DNA from: DASVDE01 sp963740065 | Lineage (GTDB): Bacteria > Actinomycetota > Thermoleophilia > Solirubrobacterales > 70-9 | NCBI GenBank assembly: GCA_963740065.1 | Contig: CAVUCS010000001.1 | Coordinates: 1-64,000 of the forward strand | Direction: 5' to 3' | Length of the DNA stretch: 64,000 nt | In this document: piece by piece, positions 10,405-19,351 of the stretch | Position numbering within the stretch: position 1 is the first letter of the stretch | How the letters are laid out: the number at the start of each line of letters is the position of its first letter | Notes under the pieces: generated by a model | Told to the model about the DNA's origin: nothing | The model's input: only the letters and a program-made list of their open reading frames with translations | Databases searched by the model: none | Program-made: the position numbers and the translations under genes

Positions 10405-11688
10405 CCGAAGACCTTGCGCACCCGGGCCAGCTCGCGCAGTCTGCCGCTGGGGCGGATGCGGCGCTGGAGCATGAACTTCAGCGGGCTGGCGTCGGGTTTG
10501 GCGGAGGCGATCCAGTCGGCCCAGCTCGCCTCGAAGGTGACGGTGGGGTTGGGCGCCTCGCCTGGCTCGGCCCGGGTCGAGCCGTTGTCGATCGTCAGGT
10601 GCCACGGGTCGGCGTCGGTGAAGCGCCACTGGTAGACGAGCTGGGAGCCGTTGGCGGCCTTCGGGTTGGCGACGCGGGTGATCACGTCGAAGTAGAGGCG
10701 CTGCAGCTCCGGCGTGGCCTCGGGGGCGGGGCCGTCGGGTGGGCCGAGGATGCCGGCCATCATCAGCTTCACCTGGCGCTCGGCGACGTCCTCCGCGGAG
10801 GCCTCGGGGTCGAAGGGGAAGACGCCGGGAGGCATCTCCTCGGTCGGGTAGCCGATCGTGCGCCAGCGCTGGCGAATCAGTCTCAGGCCGAAGGCGAAGA
10901 TGTCCTCGAGGCTGAAGCCGTAGCACTCGGTGTACTCGCGGTCGAGGTTGGGGGGCGAGAAGACGGCGGGGCCGTAGGGCAGGACCTCGCGCAGCAGCTC
11001 GACCACCGCCGCTCTGCACTCCTTCCCGGCGGGGTGCTCGTCGGCGAGCAGCTCGGAGAGCACCTTGACGCCGAAGCCGATGTGGCGCTGCTCGTCTTTG
11101 GAGACGTTGGCCATCCCGGCGCTGAAGCCGGGCATCGTCTCCTCGGCGGCGAAGAAGTCCTCGATGAAGTGCTGGCCGGGCTGGGCGAGGGAGCCCTCGA
11201 CGATCAGGTGGTAGAGGGTGATCGCCTGCGCGTACTTGGGCAGGGAGCGGTCCTTGCGCAGCTCCTCCGCCATCCGGTCGAGCCGGTCGAAGATGCCGCG
11301 GTAGCCCCAGTTGAGCTGGGGCAGGGTGGAGGCGAGGGTCTGCTCGATCGAGTCGCCGCCGACGCCGATCACCTCCTTGAAGAAGCGGTGGAAGAAGACC
11401 GAGTGGCGCACCTCGTCGACCTGCTGGGTGGCGAGGAAGTAGGCCTGCTCCTCGGTCGGGGCGGCGGTGATGTAGGGGGCGAGGGTGTCGGCGACCCGGT
11501 CCTCGCCGTAGAAGAACATCGAGTAGATCCACATCGCCGAGCGCCGCTGCATCTCGCTGAGGCTCTCCCAGCCCTCTGCGATCGCCGGACATGTCGATGT
11601 CGTAGGCGCTCCAGTTGCCCTGCTCCCAGCGCTTGTAGAGATCCTCGTAGGTGACGTTGTCCATCAGGCTCTGGGCCGCAACGCTCAT
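10401..11688 (-). CDS. Ferritin-like diiron protein with C-terminal SCP2-like domain
   Basis: The N-terminal part has R2-type diiron ligands in order: YGEDRV, VDEVRHSVFF (ExxH), IVEGSL and DEQRHIGFG (ExxH). The C-terminal about 120 residues (from PELQRLYFDVITR to FMLQRRIRPSGRL) resemble a sterol carrier protein 2 lipid-binding fold. A combined oxidase/lipid-binding role is inferred; no substrate is evident. The start is ATG 11688 (MSVAAQSLMDNVTYEDLYKRW) behind GGAGAG. One extra base near 11580 breaks the frame between DIDMSGDR and EGWESLSEMQRRSAM. A paralogue without the SCP2 part lies at 51112-52038. A palindrome (11730-11774) sits upstream. Confidence 0.8.
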
Positions 11689-11729
11689 CTGCTCTCCTTC
11701 GTTTGGGCGCGCCGCCGCGCCTCTCACGC

Positions 11730-11774
11730 CGAGTTCGTCCTTGTTCCCGGATAGCGGGAATAAAGACGAACTCG
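11730..11774 (-). repeat. 45-bp palindrome (singleton family J) upstream of the diiron/SCP2 gene
   Basis: Arms CGAGTTCGTC and GACGAACTCG with an inner stem TTCCCG/CGGGAA around GATAG, and a small mismatched bulge. It has the same length as families B and G but an unrelated sequence. It lies 42 bp before the minus-strand start at 11688, in its 5' leader or promoter region. Confidence 0.7.
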
Positions 11775-11858
11775 ATGAAATCGTGGCCGCAGCCTAGCGC
11801 GATCCTGGCCAATCAGCCAGTTCGCCCGCCGGGAGGGCGCGATGGCGTTCTCCGGCCA

Positions 11859-11864
11859 TAGACT
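11859..11864 (+). promoter_or_regulatory. -10 box (TAGACT) for the leaderless SRPBCC gene
   Basis: TAGACT, 7 nt spacer, ATG at 11872. It argues against the in-frame ATG at 11842, which would lie upstream of the promoter. Confidence 0.6.
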
Positions 11865-11871
11865 CGTGCGC

Positions 11872-12375
11872 ATGCGACGCCCGTGGTTCAAGGCTCAGCC
11901 TGTCGATGAGGATTTCTTCGACGCGGCGCCATTCCTGCTGCGTGGGACATTTGAGATTCCGCGGCCCGCGGCGGAGGTGTGGGCGGAGTTGACCGAGGAC
12001 AACCCTCTGGCCTGGTGCCGCTTGCTCAAGGACATCACCTGGACCTCGCCGCGCCCGTTCGGCGTCGGCACGACGCGCACCGCCGCGGCGATGGGCGGGG
12101 CGAACACGATCAAAGAGCGCTTCTTCCGCTGGGAGGAGGGGCGCCGGAAGTCGTTCTACGTGCTGGAGGGCAGCCTGCCGCTGTTTCGCCGCTTCGCCGA
12201 GGACTACCTGGTCGAGCCGACTTCGGAGAACTCCTGCCGCTTCACTTGGACGATCGCGGGGGAGCCGAAGCCGATTGCGCGGATCGGCAACCCCGGCAGC
12301 AGGCGCCTCCTCGGCACGCTGTTCAGCGACACCCGCAAGCACTACGGGCTCGCCGAGTTCACGCCCGTTGCTTAG
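11872..12375 (+). CDS. SRPBCC superfamily (polyketide cyclase/START-like) protein
   Basis: About 167 residues. FEIPRPAAEVWAELTEDNPLAWCRLL is the typical N-terminal strand and helix of SRPBCC proteins, followed by a beta-sheet with alternating hydrophobics (GVGTTRTAA, RRKSFYVLEG, SCRFTWTIAG). The fold makes a deep hydrophobic cavity for lipids or aromatic ligands; no specific ligand is indicated. Its stop interlocks with that of the convergent acyl-CoA ligase gene (TTAG at 12372-12375). The neighbourhood (diiron/SCP2 protein, acyl-CoA ligase) suggests lipid metabolism. Confidence 0.8.
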   Translation: MRRPWFKAQPVDEDFFDAAPFLLRGTFEIPRPAAEVWAELTEDNPLAWCRLLKDITWTSPRPFGVGTTRTAAAMGGANTIKERFFRWEEGRRKSFYVLEGSLPLFRRFAEDYLVEPTSENSCRFTWTIAGEPKPIARIGNPGSRRLLGTLFSDTRKHYGLAEFTPVA

Positions 12376-13922
12376 GAATCCCCCGCGACGGCGGCCGGGG
12401 GCTCGATCTCCCGCTTGAGGATCTTGCCGGTGGGGCCCTTGGGGAGCTCGTCGAGGAACCAGACGAGGCGCGGGTACTTGTAGGCGGCGATCCGCTCCTT
12501 GACGTAGGCGCTGATTTCCTCGGGCGGCAGCTCCTCGCCGTCGTGGAGGACGATCGCGGCGCCGATCTCCTCTCCCCACTCGTCGTGGGGGACGCCGACG
12601 ACCGCGGCCTCGCGGATCTTCGGGTGCTCGTAGAGGACCTCTTCGACCTCGCGCGGGTAGACGTTGTAGCCGCCGCGGATGATCAGGTCCTTCTTGCGGT
12701 CGACGATGTAGAAGTAGCCCTCCTCGTCGATGCGGGCCATGTCGCCGGAGTGGAACCAGCCGCCGCGCATCGCCTCCTCGGTCGCGTCGGGGCGCTGCCA
12801 GTAGCCCTTCATGATGTTGTGGCCGCGGATCACGATCTCGCCGACCTCGCCCTGGGCCACCTCGTTGTCGTCCTCGTCGACGACGCGCATCTCGACCCCC
12901 TCCAGCGGGGTGCCGATCGAGCCCGGCTTGCGCTCTCTGTCGGGATGGTTGGAGGAGGCGACCGGCGAGGTCTCCGAGAGCCCGTATCCCTCCAGCACGA
13001 TCGCGCCGAAGGCCTCCTCGAAGCCGCGCAGGACCTCGACCGGCATCGAGGCGCCGCCGGTGATGCACGTGCGCAGGGTCGAGGTGTCGAAGCTCTCGCG
13101 CTCGGGGTGGTGGAGGAGGGCGCCGAACATCGTCGGCACGCCGTAGAAGTGGGTGACTGCGTCGCGCTGCATCGTCGCCAGCGCCTCGCCCGGGTCGAAT
13201 TTGGGGACGAGGGTGAGGCAGGCGCCGACTTTCAGCGATGCGTTCATCCCCACCGTCTGGCCGAAGGAGTGAAAGAGCGGCAGGGCGCCGAGGACGACGT
13301 CGCCGGCGGCGATCTCACAGGTCGTGCGGCTGGAGACGTCGGCGTTGCGGAAGAGGTTCATGTGGGTCAGCTCGGCGCCCTTCGGCTTGCCGGTCGTGCC
13401 CGAGGTGTAGAGGATCACCGCGGTGTCGTCCTCGGCGGTGTCCGCAATCCCCGCTCCGCTGTTCCTTTGCTCCATATAGGGCGACGAAGGAACAGCGGAA
13501 GCTTGGTCGGCGAGCAAGGCAGCGAAAGTTTGGGGTTCGACCTCGAGCATCTCCGCTCCCGCGTCGGCGGCGCCGTCGCGCGCCTCCTCGGCGAAGCCGT
13601 GCCAGGCGAGCAGGATCTTCGCGCCGGAGTCCTCCAGGTAGAAGGCGATCTCCCGCCGCTTCAGCAGCACGTTCATCGGCACCACCGTGGCGCCGCCGCG
13701 CAGCACCCCGTAATAGGCGACGGGGAACTCGGGGACGTTGGGCAGCATCACCCCGACCCGGTCGCCGGGCCGCACCCCCTTCTCGGCCAGCAGCGTCGCC
13801 AGCCGCGCGCTGCGCTCGTCCAGCTCGCCGTAGCTCAGCTCGACCTCGCCAAGCCGAATCGCCGGGCTCTCCGGCGACCGCTCAGCGCTCTCGGTCAGCA
13901 GCGATGCAAGGTTCAATCCCAT
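12372..13922 (-). CDS. Long-chain fatty acid-CoA ligase (AMP-forming) with a palindrome-encoded insertion
   Basis: 516 residues of the ANL adenylating family. The P-loop is TAVILYTSGTTGKPKGAEL (near residue 170), followed by YGLSETSPV, the hinge region SGDMARIDEEGYFYIVDRKKDLIIRGG and the C-terminal GPTGKILKRE with the catalytic Lys. The enzyme activates carboxylic acids via acyl-AMP to acyl-CoA. Residues about 142-156 (VPSSPYMEQRN region) are encoded by a family G palindrome just before the P-loop; the same peptide occurs in the glycosyltransferase at 46.5 kb. The ATG at 13922 follows GGGAG and a TAGACT box 12 nt upstream. Confidence 0.93.
   Translation of the reverse strand: MGLNLASLLTESAERSPESPAIRLGEVELSYGELDERSARLATLLAEKGVRPGDRVGVMLPNVPEFPVAYYGVLRGGATVVPMNVLLKRREIAFYLEDSGAKILLAWHGFAEEARDGAADAGAEMLEVEPQTFAALLADQASAVPSSPYMEQRNSGAGIADTAEDDTAVILYTSGTTGKPKGAELTHMNLFRNADVSSRTTCEIAAGDVVLGALPLFHSFGQTVGMNASLKVGACLTLVPKFDPGEALATMQRDAVTHFYGVPTMFGALLHHPERESFDTSTLRTCITGGASMPVEVLRGFEEAFGAIVLEGYGLSETSPVASSNHPDRERKPGSIGTPLEGVEMRVVDEDDNEVAQGEVGEIVIRGHNIMKGYWQRPDATEEAMRGGWFHSGDMARIDEEGYFYIVDRKKDLIIRGGYNVYPREVEEVLYEHPKIREAAVVGVPHDEWGEEIGAAIVLHDGEELPPEEISAYVKERIAAYKYPRLVWFLDELPKGPTGKILKREIEPPAAVAGDS
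13455..13499 (-). repeat. Family G 45-bp palindrome inside the acyl-CoA ligase gene
   Basis: Arms TCCGCTGTTCCTTTG and its near-complement flank a centre reading CTCCATATAGGGCGAC. 45 bp equal 15 codons. The second copy at about 46465-46516 is in another gene and is read in the same frame. Confidence 0.85.
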
Positions 13923-13995
13923 CTCCCGCGCGCCAGTCTAAGGCCGCGGATTGAATGGCGCGACTGGGTTGGTCGAATTCGGGTAGCTGAATGGC

Positions 13996-14349
13996 ATGGC
14001 CGATTTCGATCGCCTATTGGAAATCGAATATCAACTGGCTGCGGGCGATGGATCGACCTACCGCAGGCGCTTACGCGAGGACGCGGTGATTGTCATCCCG
14101 GGAGAGCGGCTCGACAAGGCTGCGACGGTCGCGGCAATGGATGCCTCGCCCGGATGGGACGAGCTTGCAATCGAGGATGCGCGGGCTGTTGACCTGGCCG
14201 ACGATGCGGCGCTCCTCACCTATACCTTCCGCGGGCGACGCGACGACTCCAACTACACGGCGATTCTCGCCAGCGCCTACGTCAGGGACGGGGGTGACTG
14301 GAGGCTCGTCTTCCATCAGCAGACGCCGATCGATCCAGCTCCGCGCTGA
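13996..14349 (+). CDS. SnoaL/DUF4440-like (NTF2 fold) protein
   Basis: 117 residues, the size of a one-domain NTF2-like protein. Helix MADFDRLLEIEYQLAAGDGSTYRRRL is followed by strands including DAVIVIPG, AALLTYTFRGR and DWRLVFHQQTP. FHQQTP at the end is the usual C-terminal motif of DUF4440 proteins. The cavity could bind a small molecule or be catalytic; function is unknown. A TAGCTG box lies 6 nt before the ATG, suggesting a leaderless mRNA. It is divergent from the acyl-CoA ligase and convergent with glyS. Confidence 0.75.
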   Translation: MADFDRLLEIEYQLAAGDGSTYRRRLREDAVIVIPGERLDKAATVAAMDASPGWDELAIEDARAVDLADDAALLTYTFRGRRDDSNYTAILASAYVRDGGDWRLVFHQQTPIDPAPR

Positions 14350-14364
14350 GCACTTGGCTTGAAA

Positions 14365-15759
14365 TCAGGAAAGCTTCGGCGTGCGCCAGGGCTGGGACAG
14401 GCGCGCGGCGAGGTCGTCGGCGAGGCCGGCGATCGGGACTCGGGTCTGCTCGAGGGAGTCGCGGTCGCGCAGGGTTACGGTGTCGTCCTCCATCGTCTGG
14501 TGGTCGACGGTGATGCCCCAGGGGGTGCCGATCTCATCCTGGCGGCGGTAGCGCTTGCCGATCGAGCCGCCCTCGTCGAACTCGGTCTGGATGCCGCGGC
14601 GGCGGATCTCCTCGAAGATCTCCCGCGCCTTCTCCGGCATGCCCTCCTTGGAGACGAGGGGGAGGACGGCGACCTTGACCGGGGCAAGGCGCGGGTGCAG
14701 GCGCAGCACCGTGCGCTGTCGCCCCTCGACCTCCTCGACCTCGTAGGCGTCGACGAGGAAGGCGAGGGTGGCGCGGTCGGCGCCCGCCGCCGGCTCGATC
14801 ACGTGCGGGACGTAGCGCTCTCTCGTCTGCTGGTCGAAGTACTCGAGCTTCTCGCCGCTGAACTTGGCGTGCTGGGTGAGGTCGAAGTCGCCGCGGTTGG
14901 CGATCCCCTCCAGCTCCGACCAGCCGATCGGGAAGAGGTACTCGATGTCGCTCGTCGCCGAGGAGTAGTGGGAGAGCTCGTCGGCGCCGTGCGCGCGCAC
15001 GCGCAGGAACTCGGGGCGGATGCCGAGGTCGGTGTACCAGCGCTCGCGCTCGTCCATCCAGGTCTGGTGCCACTCGGCGGCGTCGGCCGGCGGCACGAAG
15101 AACTCCATCTCCATCTGCTCGAACTCCCGCGTGCGGAAGATGAAGTTGCCGGGGGTGATCTCGTTGCGGAAGGACTTGCCGATCTGGGCGATCCCGAACG
15201 GCGGCTTCTTGCGGGCGAAGCTGAGCACGTTCTTGAAGTTGATGAAGATGCCCTGCGCCGTCTCCGGCCGCAGGTACACCGCCGAGCCCTCCTCCGCCAC
15301 CGGGCCGACGTGGGTCTCGAACATCAGGTTGAACTGGCGCGGCTCCGACAGCTCACCGCCGCACTGCGGGCAGCGCAGCTCGGCGCTCGGGTCGCCTCCC
15401 TCGTCCTCGACCGCCTCGCGCAGGTGGTCCTCCCGCCAGCGCTTCTTGCACTTGCCGAGGCACTGGACGAGCGGGTCGGTGAAGCCCTCCAGGTGGCCGG
15501 AGGCCTCCCAGACTCTGGGGTGCTGGAGGATCGCCGAGTCGAGGGCGACGATGTCGTCGCGCTCCTGCAGCATCGCCCGCCACCACTCGGCTTTGACGTT
15601 GCCCTTCAGTAGCACGCCGTAGTGGCCGTAGTCGTAGGTCGAGCCGAGCCCGCCGTAGATCTCCGAGGAGGGGAAGACGAAGCCGCGGCGCTTGCAGAGC
15701 GCGACGATCTCCTCCATCGATACGTCGGTCGGGCGCGTTTCCTCAGGGGTGGCTGCCAT
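14365..15759 (-). CDS. glyS: Glycyl-tRNA synthetase (alpha2, class II)
   Basis: 464 residues of the single-chain GlyRS type. Motifs: GFVFPSSEIYGGLGSTYDYGHYGVLLK near the N-terminus, a Cys pair LRCPQCGGEL, motif 2 FRNEITPGNFIFRTREFEQMEMEFF, and a C-terminal anticodon-binding domain (LAPVKVAVLPLVSKEGMP). It charges tRNA-Gly. The start at 15759 is supported by TACGGT on the minus strand (15767-15772) 7 nt upstream, with no Shine-Dalgarno sequence. The gene is divergent from the FmdB-type protein, with only 37 bp between start codons. Confidence 0.95.
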   Translation of the reverse strand: MAATPEETRPTDVSMEEIVALCKRRGFVFPSSEIYGGLGSTYDYGHYGVLLKGNVKAEWWRAMLQERDDIVALDSAILQHPRVWEASGHLEGFTDPLVQCLGKCKKRWREDHLREAVEDEGGDPSAELRCPQCGGELSEPRQFNLMFETHVGPVAEEGSAVYLRPETAQGIFINFKNVLSFARKKPPFGIAQIGKSFRNEITPGNFIFRTREFEQMEMEFFVPPADAAEWHQTWMDERERWYTDLGIRPEFLRVRAHGADELSHYSSATSDIEYLFPIGWSELEGIANRGDFDLTQHAKFSGEKLEYFDQQTRERYVPHVIEPAAGADRATLAFLVDAYEVEEVEGRQRTVLRLHPRLAPVKVAVLPLVSKEGMPEKAREIFEEIRRRGIQTEFDEGGSIGKRYRRQDEIGTPWGITVDHQTMEDDTVTLRDRDSLEQTRVPIAGLADDLAARLSQPWRTPKLS

Positions 15760-15766
15760 GGCCGGA

Positions 15767-15788
15767 ACCGTACCTGCTGCGATAATCC
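15767..15788. promoter_or_regulatory. Divergent leaderless promoters of glyS and the FmdB-type gene
   Basis: On the minus strand TACGGT (15767-15772) is 7 nt from the glyS ATG. On the plus strand TAATCC (15783-15788) is 8 nt from the GTG at 15797. The two -10 boxes are back to back within 22 bp. Confidence 0.55.
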
Positions 15789-15796
15789 CGCTCGCT

Positions 15797-16108
15797 GTGC
15801 CTATCTACGAATACAGATGCGACAACGGCCACGTCTTCGACGTGATCCAACGGATGGCCGACGATCCGCTCACCGAGTGCCAGGAATGCGGCGCTCCGGC
15901 GGTCCGCGTCCTGCACCCCGTCGCGATCCACTTCAAGGGCTCCGGCTTCCACAACACCGACTACGGGAAGAAGAAGACCGGCGCCTCCGGCTCTTCGGAG
16001 AGCAGTTCGGGGGAGAGCAGCTCTTCGGAGAGCAAGAAGGAGTCGACTTCGAGCGACTCCGGATCCTCCAGAGAGTCGAAGTCGACGGCCGCGACCGCCT
16101 CCGACTAA
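15797..16108 (+). CDS. FmdB-family zinc ribbon protein with Ser-rich tail
   Basis: 103 residues from a GTG start. The N-terminal zinc ribbon PIYEYRCDNGHVFDVIQ...CQECGAPAVRVL has the paired Cys of the FmdB family (the second Cys of the first pair is Gly-His here). A SGFHNTDYGKKKTG segment follows, and then a low-complexity Ser/Glu tail. The family is widespread in actinobacteria and has been named as a putative regulatory protein; the function is not established. A palindrome of family H begins 2 nt after the stop. Confidence 0.85.
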   Translation: MPIYEYRCDNGHVFDVIQRMADDPLTECQECGAPAVRVLHPVAIHFKGSGFHNTDYGKKKTGASGSSESSSGESSSSESKKESTSSDSGSSRESKSTAATASD

Positions 16109-16110
16109 CT

Positions 16111-16156
16111 CGTTCCCAGCATTTCCCCCACGATAGGTGGGTAAATACTGGGAACG
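16111..16156 (+). repeat. Family H 46-bp palindrome
   Basis: Arms CGTTCCCAG and CTGGGAACG, inner stem CCCAC/GTGGG. It lies between the convergent FmdB-type and LCP genes. Its reverse complement matches the copy inside mfd (38654-38699) at most positions. Confidence 0.85.
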
Positions 16157-16175
16157 GGCGGAACCGCCCCTCTTC

Positions 16176-17426
16176 CTACCTGCCCAGCAGCTTCTTGACC
16201 GCGCGGCGGCGCTCCGATTCCGGGATGACGATGCTGCCGTCCGGTCCCGAAAGATCGCAGCCCGAGTTCGCCCCCTGGCAGAGGACGTCGGCCTTCGAGT
16301 CGCCGCCGATCCCTGCCGCCAGGACCAGCTGCGGCATGGTCAAGAAGCCCATGTCGCTGACGAACGCCTTCGGCGCGTCCCAGCCGATGATCGGTCCCTT
16401 GACGAAGTTGTAGGGAGCGCGGAGCGGGTCGGTGAGGCGTCCCTTGATTCCGGCGATCACGGCCTGCTGGGCGGCGGCGCGATCGAAGTCGTTGTAGCCG
16501 AGGGTGTAGGCGCTGCGGCCGGTGCCCGGGCAGTCGCTGGGCTTGCGGATTCGGGCGTAGGTCAGCGCTCTCTCCCCGTCGAGGGTGTTTTCTCCCTTGC
16601 CCAGTCGCAGCGTGTAGCCGCCCTGACCGCCGCCGGCGCCGCCGGCGATGTCGGCGCAGAGCTTGTGGGGGACGTCGACCTCGACCCCGCCGACCGCGTC
16701 GATCAGCTCCTGGAAGCCGGTGAAGTCGATGATCGCGACGTGGTCGACCTCGATCCCGAGGAAGCCCTCGACCGCCTTGATCTGGGCGCCGGCGCCGCCG
16801 AAGGCGTATGCGCCGTTGATCTTTCCCGGGCTTTGGCCGGGGATTTCGGCATAGGTGTCGCGCGGGATCGAGAGTTTGCGGAAGGCGCCGCCGCCGGCGC
16901 GGATCAGCATCAGCGTGTCGGCGCGGAACTGGCCCACCGAGCAGTCGCCGTGGGGGGCGTCGCCGTGCGCCTGCTGCTCGTAGCACTTCTCGGCCGGAGC
17001 GGCGCCGGGCTCCTCGGTGTCGGGAGGCCGCGCGTCGGTGCCGAGGACGAGGATTGTCTGCGCGCTCGGCAGCAGCAGCGGGTTGCCGTGCAGCGCCGAC
17101 TTGGCGTCGCCGGAAAGCTTGAAGGCCTGCAGCTGGGCGGAGACGGCGAAAGCGAGGAAGCTGATGCCGATCCAGGCGGCGGCCGCGATGCCGACCCACT
17201 TCAAGACCCGCTTGCCGGTCCAGCGGCGCGGCGGCTTGGGCCGCTCCCGTCCCGGCCGCTCCCGCTGCGGCCGATCGTCGCGCTCCGGCCGCTTTGAGGA
17301 TTGCTTGCGCAGCTCTCTCAAGTTGGAGAGCTTGGGGGCCCGCAAGCGGGATAGAAGGCCCTTCCGAGACCGGTAGACCTTGTACTCGGGCGGCCCCGGG
17401 GGCTGCTGCTCGCTGTCGTTAGCCAT
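16176..17426 (-). CDS. LytR-CpsA-Psr (LCP) family cell-wall polymer transferase
   Basis: About 416 residues. The cytoplasmic N-terminus is basic (RPERDDRPQRERPGRERPKP), followed by one TM helix (VLKWVGIAAAAWIGISFLAF, near residue 80-100). The extracytoplasmic LCP domain has TILVLGTDARP, RADTLMLIRAG, LSIPRDTYAEIPG, KINGAYAFGG and RALTYARIRK, including the Arg and Asp residues that bind the polyprenyl-pyrophosphate. The family attaches glycopolymers to peptidoglycan or arabinogalactan-like layers. The start at 17426 (MANDSEQQ) has GGAG 8 nt upstream; a longer in-frame extension to 17528 is less likely. Confidence 0.9.
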   Translation of the reverse strand: MANDSEQQPPGPPEYKVYRSRKGLLSRLRAPKLSNLRELRKQSSKRPERDDRPQRERPGRERPKPPRRWTGKRVLKWVGIAAAAWIGISFLAFAVSAQLQAFKLSGDAKSALHGNPLLLPSAQTILVLGTDARPPDTEEPGAAPAEKCYEQQAHGDAPHGDCSVGQFRADTLMLIRAGGGAFRKLSIPRDTYAEIPGQSPGKINGAYAFGGAGAQIKAVEGFLGIEVDHVAIIDFTGFQELIDAVGGVEVDVPHKLCADIAGGAGGGQGGYTLRLGKGENTLDGERALTYARIRKPSDCPGTGRSAYTLGYNDFDRAAAQQAVIAGIKGRLTDPLRAPYNFVKGPIIGWDAPKAFVSDMGFLTMPQLVLAAGIGGDSKADVLCQGANSGCDLSGPDGSIVIPESERRRAVKKLLGR

Positions 17427-17555
17427 GAAAGACTCCGGAGATGATGCCTGTGCCCGCGGTCGCCTGCCTCCAGCCCACTTCCTCTCACGCGTGAGAGCCT
17501 GTGAACGCGGCAGCGAGCGCCTGTCCATATCTGATTATCCAGGCGCTCGCGAAGC

Positions 17556-18518
17556 GTGAACATTAGTGGCGAAACAATCGGCGTCGACCTGGGTGGGACC
17601 AAGGCGTTGGTCGGCGTCATCGGCGACGGCACCGAGGTGCTCTGGGAGAGCCGTGAGGCGTCGACCGGGCGCAGCGAGGACGAGTTGCTCGAGCTTTTGG
17701 TGCGGGAGATCGGCGAGGCGCGGGCGGCTCACCCCTTCGCGCGGGCCGTCGGGCTCGGCATTCCGGCGACGATCGACCGCGAGCGCGGCGTCGCCGTCTC
17801 CGCGGTCAACCTGCCGATCACGGACATGCCAATTCGCGACGCGGTCTCCGAGCGCACCGGCCTCCCCGTCTCCGTCGACAACGACGCCAATGTCGCGGCG
17901 CTGGCCGAGTACCTCTACGGCGCCGCGCGGGGCGCCCGCAACATGGTGATGCTGACGATCGGCACCGGGATCGGCGGCGGCTTGATCCTCAACGGCGAGG
18001 TCTACCGCGGCTCGACCGGGGCCGGCGCCGAGCTCGGCCACACGGTGATCGACGTCAACGGCCCACCCTGCCAGGGCAATTGCCGCGGCCGCGGTTGCGT
18101 GGAGACGCTCGCCTCCGGCACCGCCCTCGGCCGCGAGGGGCGCGCCGCGGCCGAGCGCGAGCCGGACTCGGCCCTGGGCAAGCTGGCCGCCGCGGGGGAG
18201 GAGATCGACGGTAAGGCCGTGACCGAGGCGGCGCTGGCCGGCGACGAAACCGCGGTCGCCGTCTTCGACCTGGTCGGCTCCCACCTCGGCGCCGCGTTGA
18301 CCAGCTTCGCCAACGTCTTCGAGCCGGACACGATCGTGATCGGCGGCGGGGTGATCGCCGCCGGCGACCTGCTGCTGGAGCCGGCCCGCCGCGTCGTGCG
18401 CGACCGCGCGCTGGTGCCGATGAACCGCACGCCGGTGGTCGAGGCTGAGATGGGCCCGGACGCCGGCATGATCGGCGCCGCCGCACTGGCGCGGCTCGAT
18501 CTGGGCGGCGGCGCCTGA
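17556..18518 (+). CDS. ROK family glucokinase/sugar kinase
   Basis: 320 residues. ATP-binding VDLGGTKALVGV is near residue 9, the sugar-binding and catalytic region is SVDNDANVAALAEYLYGAARG, then TIGTGIGGGLILNGEVYRG, and the ROK zinc motif CQGNCRGRGCVET is present. This points to a glucose or N-acyl-hexosamine kinase rather than a ROK repressor, since there is no N-terminal HTH. The start codon is GTG. The stop overlaps the rsmI ATG by one base, giving a two-gene unit. Confidence 0.9.
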   Translation: MNISGETIGVDLGGTKALVGVIGDGTEVLWESREASTGRSEDELLELLVREIGEARAAHPFARAVGLGIPATIDRERGVAVSAVNLPITDMPIRDAVSERTGLPVSVDNDANVAALAEYLYGAARGARNMVMLTIGTGIGGGLILNGEVYRGSTGAGAELGHTVIDVNGPPCQGNCRGRGCVETLASGTALGREGRAAAEREPDSALGKLAAAGEEIDGKAVTEAALAGDETAVAVFDLVGSHLGAALTSFANVFEPDTIVIGGGVIAAGDLLLEPARRVVRDRALVPMNRTPVVEAEMGPDAGMIGAAALARLDLGGGA

Positions 18519-19345
18519 TGCCGGGCAAGCTGATCGTCTGCCCGACCCCGATCGGCAACCTCGACGACATCACGATCCGCGTTCGCGACGCCCTCGTCTC
18601 CGCCGACCACATCGCCTGCGAGGACACCCGCCGCACCGGCGGGCTGCTCGACAAGCTCGGCATCCGCCCGGCGCCCCACCTCGTCTCCAACCACGAGGGC
18701 AACGAGGCGGCGCGGGCGACCGAGCTGGCGCAGCGGATCGAGCGCGGCGACACCGTCGCGCTCGTTTCCGACGCCGGGATGCCGGCGATCTCCGATCCCG
18801 GCTTTCGTCTGATCCGCCGTTGCCTCGAGCGCAACCTGGAGGTGATCGTCTTGCCCGGTCCCTCGGTGGTGCCGGTGGCGCTGGTCGCCAGCGGCCTGCC
18901 GACCGACCGCTGGCGCTTCGAGGGCTTCCTGCCGAAGCGCTCGGGGGAGATGGAGCGAGTGCTGCGCTCGGCGGAGACCGTGGTCGCCTTCGAATCCCCG
19001 CGCCGGGTCGGCGAGAGCCTCGCGGCGCTGGCGGCGATCGCCCCCGACCGGCCCGCCGCGGTCTGTCGCGAGATGACCAAGATGCACGAGGAGGTCGCCC
19101 GCGGAACCCTCGGTGAGCTGGCGCGCCGCTTCCGCGGCGACGTCAAAGGGGAGATCGTCCTGGTGATCGCTCCGGCCAAGTCCGAGGAGCACGACCAGGA
19201 CATCGGCTTCGCGGTCGACGCCCTGCGCCACTTGGTCCAGTCCGGCGCCCGCCCGCGCGCCGCCGCCAGCGTCGTCGCCGCCCTCACCGGCACCCGTGCC
19301 AACGACCTCTACCGCGCCCTCACCGGCCGGGAGGCAAGGCAGTGA
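18518..19345 (+). CDS. rsmI: 16S rRNA (cytidine(1402)-2'-O)-methyltransferase
   Basis: 275 residues. KLIVCPTPIGNLDDITIRVRDAL, ACEDTRRTGGLLDKLGI, LVSDAGMPAISDPGF and VVPVALVASGLPTDRW are hallmark motifs of RsmI, a tetrapyrrole-methylase-fold SAM enzyme acting on the decoding site of the 30S subunit. The C-terminal region GARPRAAASVVAALTGTRANDLYRAL is the usual small helical domain. Its ATG overlaps the ROK kinase stop. A family A palindrome follows the stop by 6 nt. Confidence 0.95.
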   Translation: MPGKLIVCPTPIGNLDDITIRVRDALVSADHIACEDTRRTGGLLDKLGIRPAPHLVSNHEGNEAARATELAQRIERGDTVALVSDAGMPAISDPGFRLIRRCLERNLEVIVLPGPSVVPVALVASGLPTDRWRFEGFLPKRSGEMERVLRSAETVVAFESPRRVGESLAALAAIAPDRPAAVCREMTKMHEEVARGTLGELARRFRGDVKGEIVLVIAPAKSEEHDQDIGFAVDALRHLVQSGARPRAAASVVAALTGTRANDLYRALTGREARQ

Positions 19346-19351
19346 CCCTCC

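Noticed and set aside
10405..11654. Long continuation of the amidase frame antisense to the diiron/SCP2 gene
   Set aside because: The translation is low-complexity (Leu/Gly/Glu/Val-rich shadow), whereas the minus strand encodes a recognisable protein. A one-base correction gives a sensible amidase stop.
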